A stretch of DNA of 26,098 bases from assembly GCA_964477295.1 (NCBI GenBank), contig CAYZEZ010000026.1, forward strand, positions 1 through 26,098, read 5' to 3'. Numbering within the stretch: the first letter of the stretch is position 1; every line of letters begins with the position of its first letter. Of this stretch, positions 23,120 through 26,098 are shown piece after piece. Under the pieces are notes generated by a model. It searched no databases. It was not told the origin of the DNA and worked only from the letters and a program-made list of their open reading frames with translations. Source of the stretch: CAYZEZ01 sp964477295 (lineage in GTDB: Bacteria > Bacteroidota > Bacteroidia > Bacteroidales > SM23-62). The position numbers and the translations under genes were made by a program.

Positions 23120-26098
23120 ATGCTGAATAAAATCATACAATATTCGCTGAATAACAGGATACTTGTCATATTCCTTTCGCTTATACTGCTGGTGGGTGGC
23201 CTGTTCACCTTAAATGAAATGGAAATTGATGTGTTCCCTGATCTTACGGCGCCCACTGTGGTAGTGTTGACCGATGCTCATGGAATGGCGGCAGAGGAGG
23301 TTGAAATGCTGGTAACATTTCCAATTGAAACATCTTTGAATGGAGCTACAGATGTCCGGCGGGTGCGTTCAAGTTCTTCATACGGTTTCTCCATAATCTG
23401 GGTGGAGTTTAACTGGAATACAGATATATACAGGGCCAGGCAAATAGTCAGTGAGAAACTACCTACCATCTCAAACTTGCTCCCAAAAGAGGTTGAAACT
23501 CCTATCCTGGCTCCTCAAACTTCGGTCATGGGTGAGATAATGCTCATTTCGCTCACTTCTGATTCACTCTCAATGTTCGATTTACGGACCGTTGCAGATA
23601 AACAGGTAAAACAGCGTCTCCTGTCAGTAACAGGTGTAGCACAGGTAGTTGTGATGGGTGGCCTGCCAAAACAGTACCAGATCCTGGCCAATCCTAATAA
23701 AATGAGGTACCATGATGTCTCCCTGAATGAGCTGATTGAAGTTGCCGAAAATACTAACAGCAATGCTTCCGGAGGGTTTATTAACCAATATGGCCAGGAA
23801 TACATTGTAAGGGCAACCGGACGATCAAAAGATCCTGCAGATATTGGAACCTCTGTCATCAAAATCAGGAATCAACATCCTGTAAAAATTACCGATGTGG
23901 CCGATGTCAGGATTGGCCATCCGGATAAGATCGGGGATGCCTTCCTGAATACACAACCAGCTGTTATCCTCACGGTGTTAAAACAACCGAATATCAATAC
24001 CCTTACATTAACCCAGGATATTGATGAAGCCCTGTCTGCCCTGAGTTCTGCATTGCCCGGCGAAGTCAGGATAAATTCAAAAATCTTCAGGCAGTCAGAT
24101 TTCATCAATACGGCACTGAGAAACGTATTTCGCGTGTTATTGGAAGGAGGTATTTTTGTATCGATAATCCTTTTCCTGTTTTTGCTAAACATCAGAACAA
24201 CAGTGATATCATTGATTGCTATCCCCCTGTCATTATTGCTGTCAATCATCGCACTGAGGCTTCTGGGCCTGACAATCAATACCATGTCACTTGGAGGTAT
24301 GGCTATTGCGACCGGGGTCCTGGTGGATGATGCGATCATCGATGTGGAAAATGTTCTGAAAAGGCTGAAACAGAATTCCAGGAAATCAAGGGAAGAGCAA
24401 AAGGGCATCCTTGAAGTAATCTACAAAGCCTCTGTTGAGATCCGTTCATCCATCGTTCAGGCTACGATTATCATTATTGTAACTTTTATTCCACTGTTCT
24501 TTTTATCGGGAATGGAGGGCCGTATGCTTAAACCGCTGGGTATAACTTTCATTGTCTCATTGCTTGCTTCTCTTCTGATTGCCCTTACACTTACACCTGT
24601 TCTTTCGAGTTATATGCTAACGACAAAAAAACAACTCTCCAGGGATGAGAGGGGAGGAAACCGGTTCGTTCAAAAACTGAATTCATGGTATAAGAAATCC
24701 ATGAACTCCATACTTACCTTTCGTATTCCGGTTCTTATCCTTTCCACCTGCATGCTCATGATTGCCCTTTTCATATTTACAAGGTTTGGCCGTTCCTTCT
24801 TGCCTGATTTCAATGAAGGAACATTGACTATGACAACCACTACAATACCCGGGGCATCACTGCAACAAAGTAACAAGATCACTGAAAAAATTGACAGGGA
24901 AATGATGATGATCCCTGAAGTAAAATATGTAAGCCGCAGGACAGGAAGGGCTGAATTAAATGAACACAGTCACGGGGGTTCCAACACTTCAGAGATAGAT
25001 GTTCCGTTTGAATTAACCGACAGAAGTTACCCGGAGTTCATGAAAGAAGTCAGGGACCGGCTGAATGGGATCCAGGGTATATATATCAATATCGGCCAAC
25101 CGCTCAGTCACCGTATTGACCATATTTTATCGGGAACGAGGGCGAGTATCGCTGTAAAATTATTCGGAACAGATCTGGGGACCATGTATCGTATTGCAAA
25201 TGATATAAAAGGATCCATTACAGACATCCAGGGCCTGGTTGATTTGAATGTGGAACAGCTGGTGGAAATCCCGCAGATCCAGATCAGGCCGAGAAGAGAG
25301 ATGCTTTCCCGGTATGGGATACCCCAGAATGAGTTTGCCCGGTTTGTTGAGACCGCAATTGCAGGGAAAAAAGTGGCAGAGGTGTATGATAACAATCTGA
25401 ATTTCGATCTGATCGTTCGTTACGATGAACCTTTCAGGAACAACATCGATGCCATCAGGAATACCCTCATCGACACCTATAACGGACAAAAGATACCGTT
25501 AAGCTTTGTTGCCGATGTGGTTTCTGTTTCCGGGCCCAATATTATCAACAGGGAAAATGTTCAGCGCAAGCTCGTGATTTCAGCCAACACAGCAGGAAGG
25601 GATGTGGGTAGTGTGGTAAGTGACATCAAACGGGCGATTTCCGGAGAGATCAGCCTGCCTGAAGAAGGATACAGGATTGAATACGGTGGCCAGTTTAAAA
25701 GCGCGCAAAGTGCTACCGTTAAGTTGCTCATAGCTTCTATGCTTGCCATCCTGGTAATTTTTGTAATCCTGTTCCTGGAGTTTAAAAATGCAAAACTTGC
25801 GGGTATCATCCTGATAAATTTACCGCTGGCCCTGATTGGTGGAGTAGTAGCCATCTGGTTGTCATCCAGGGTCCTCAGCATTCCATCCATAATCGGATTA
25901 ATCACCCTGTTCGGAATTGCCACCCGGAACGGTATCCTGCTGGTATCACGCTATCGCCACCTTCAACAGGAAGGTTGGAACCTGAAAGAGACGATCATCA
26001 ATGGTTCTGCCGACCGGCTCAATCCAATATTGATGACGGCCCTTGCATCAGCCCTGGCTCTTATACCCCTGGCAATGGAAGGCAACAAACCCGGGAAT
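23120..26098 (+). CDS. Heavy-metal efflux RND permease (CzcA/CusA-like), 3' end beyond window
   Basis: 993 codons from the ATG at 23120 to the window edge with no stop; family members are ~1020-1050 residues, so only the tail is missing. It begins with the usual first transmembrane helix (RILVIFLSLILLVGG) and FPDLTAPTVVV. The helix IV proton-relay motif reads GVLVDDAIIDVEN (399-411) with D403, D404, D408 and E410, differing from the classic CzcA form (VDGAVVxVEN) and the CusA form (VDAAIVMIEN). A His cluster (NEHSHGGSN) lies in the second periplasmic loop. The C-terminal half shows LFLEFKNAKLAGIILINLPLAL and the RLNPILMTA motif. It exports metal from periplasm or cytosol using the proton gradient, together with the adaptor 11 bp upstream. 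Metal specificity (Cu/Ag or Zn/Co/Cd) cannot be settled by the motif. Confidence 0.93.
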   Translation, partial: MLNKIIQYSLNNRILVIFLSLILLVGGLFTLNEMEIDVFPDLTAPTVVVLTDAHGMAAEEVEMLVTFPIETSLNGATDVRRVRSSSSYGFSIIWVEFNWNTDIYRARQIVSEKLPTISNLLPKEVETPILAPQTSVMGEIMLISLTSDSLSMFDLRTVADKQVKQRLLSVTGVAQVVVMGGLPKQYQILANPNKMRYHDVSLNELIEVAENTNSNASGGFINQYGQEYIVRATGRSKDPADIGTSVIKIRNQHPVKITDVADVRIGHPDKIGDAFLNTQPAVILTVLKQPNINTLTLTQDIDEALSALSSALPGEVRINSKIFRQSDFINTALRNVFRVLLEGGIFVSIILFLFLLNIRTTVISLIAIPLSLLLSIIALRLLGLTINTMSLGGMAIATGVLVDDAIIDVENVLKRLKQNSRKSREEQKGILEVIYKASVEIRSSIVQATIIIIVTFIPLFFLSGMEGRMLKPLGITFIVSLLASLLIALTLTPVLSSYMLTTKKQLSRDERGGNRFVQKLNSWYKKSMNSILTFRIPVLILSTCMLMIALFIFTRFGRSFLPDFNEGTLTMTTTTIPGASLQQSNKITEKIDREMMMIPEVKYVSRRTGRAELNEHSHGGSNTSEIDVPFELTDRSYPEFMKEVRDRLNGIQGIYINIGQPLSHRIDHILSGTRASIAVKLFGTDLGTMYRIANDIKGSITDIQGLVDLNVEQLVEIPQIQIRPRREMLSRYGIPQNEFARFVETAIAGKKVAEVYDNNLNFDLIVRYDEPFRNNIDAIRNTLIDTYNGQKIPLSFVADVVSVSGPNIINRENVQRKLVISANTAGRDVGSVVSDIKRAISGEISLPEEGYRIEYGGQFKSAQSATVKLLIASMLAILVIFVILFLEFKNAKLAGIILINLPLALIGGVVAIWLSSRVLSIPSIIGLITLFGIATRNGILLVSRYRHLQQEGWNLKETIINGSADRLNPILMTALASALALIPLAMEGNKPGN

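Noticed and set aside
23278..25923. Several minus-strand open frames of 60-180 codons inside the RND pump gene.
   Set aside because: The plus-strand frame is an unmistakable RND permease without interruption; the antisense frames are shadows.

Overview
The window looks like a chromosomal piece of an anaerobic or facultative member of the Bacteroidota, probably of the Marinilabiliales/Bacteroidales type. The signs are secreted proteins with C-terminal modules resembling type IX secretion sorting domains, lipoprotein signal peptides on a glycanase and an efflux adaptor, several TAnnTTTG-type -7 elements, weak or absent Shine-Dalgarno sequences, and moderate-to-low G+C with very A+T-rich intergenic DNA. 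No phage, insertion sequence or CRISPR array was seen.

Region 1 (1-12041) is a plant-polysaccharide locus. It holds a large secreted LamG/cadherin-like protein (minus strand, running off the left edge), a divergent 1094-residue secreted BNR_4 beta-propeller protein with carbohydrate-binding-like modules, and a minus-strand set of GH10 xylanase, class-C-beta-lactamase-like serine hydrolase and lipoprotein GH9 glucanase. The convergent BNR_4 and GH9 genes share a hairpin terminator that contains the GH9 stop codon. No SusC/SusD pair is visible.

Region 2 (12151-13042) has a tRNA-Ala(CGC). Its last 16 bases, with the next base, recur twice more downstream at the joints of two highly structured ~186-bp tandem repeat units, followed by about 440 bp of A+T-rich DNA without a gene.

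Region 3 (13043-19445) is a signalling module. A Cache-domain sensor kinase and an NtrC-type sigma-54 activator, both with GTG starts, lie on the minus strand. Divergent from them are a very unusual protein, read as receiver - GcvH-like - degenerate receiver - HycI-like hydrogenase-protease fold, and a PiT-family anion transporter 22 bp downstream. A -24/-12 (sigma-54-like) promoter candidate precedes the multidomain gene, so the activator probably controls that divergent pair. The GcvH-like and protease-like domains appear to lack their catalytic or cofactor residues, which suggests a sensory or scaffold role. This is the most novel part of the window.

Region 4 (19658-21068) looks like a decaying operon: a threonine-synthase-like PLP protein lacking its central part, then a frameshifted, 3'-truncated DUF1611-family gene.

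Region 5 (21121-26098) is a heavy-metal efflux operon: a small His/Cys-rich membrane protein, a lipoprotein periplasmic adaptor with His-rich ends, and an RND (CzcA/CusA-like) pump running off the right edge.
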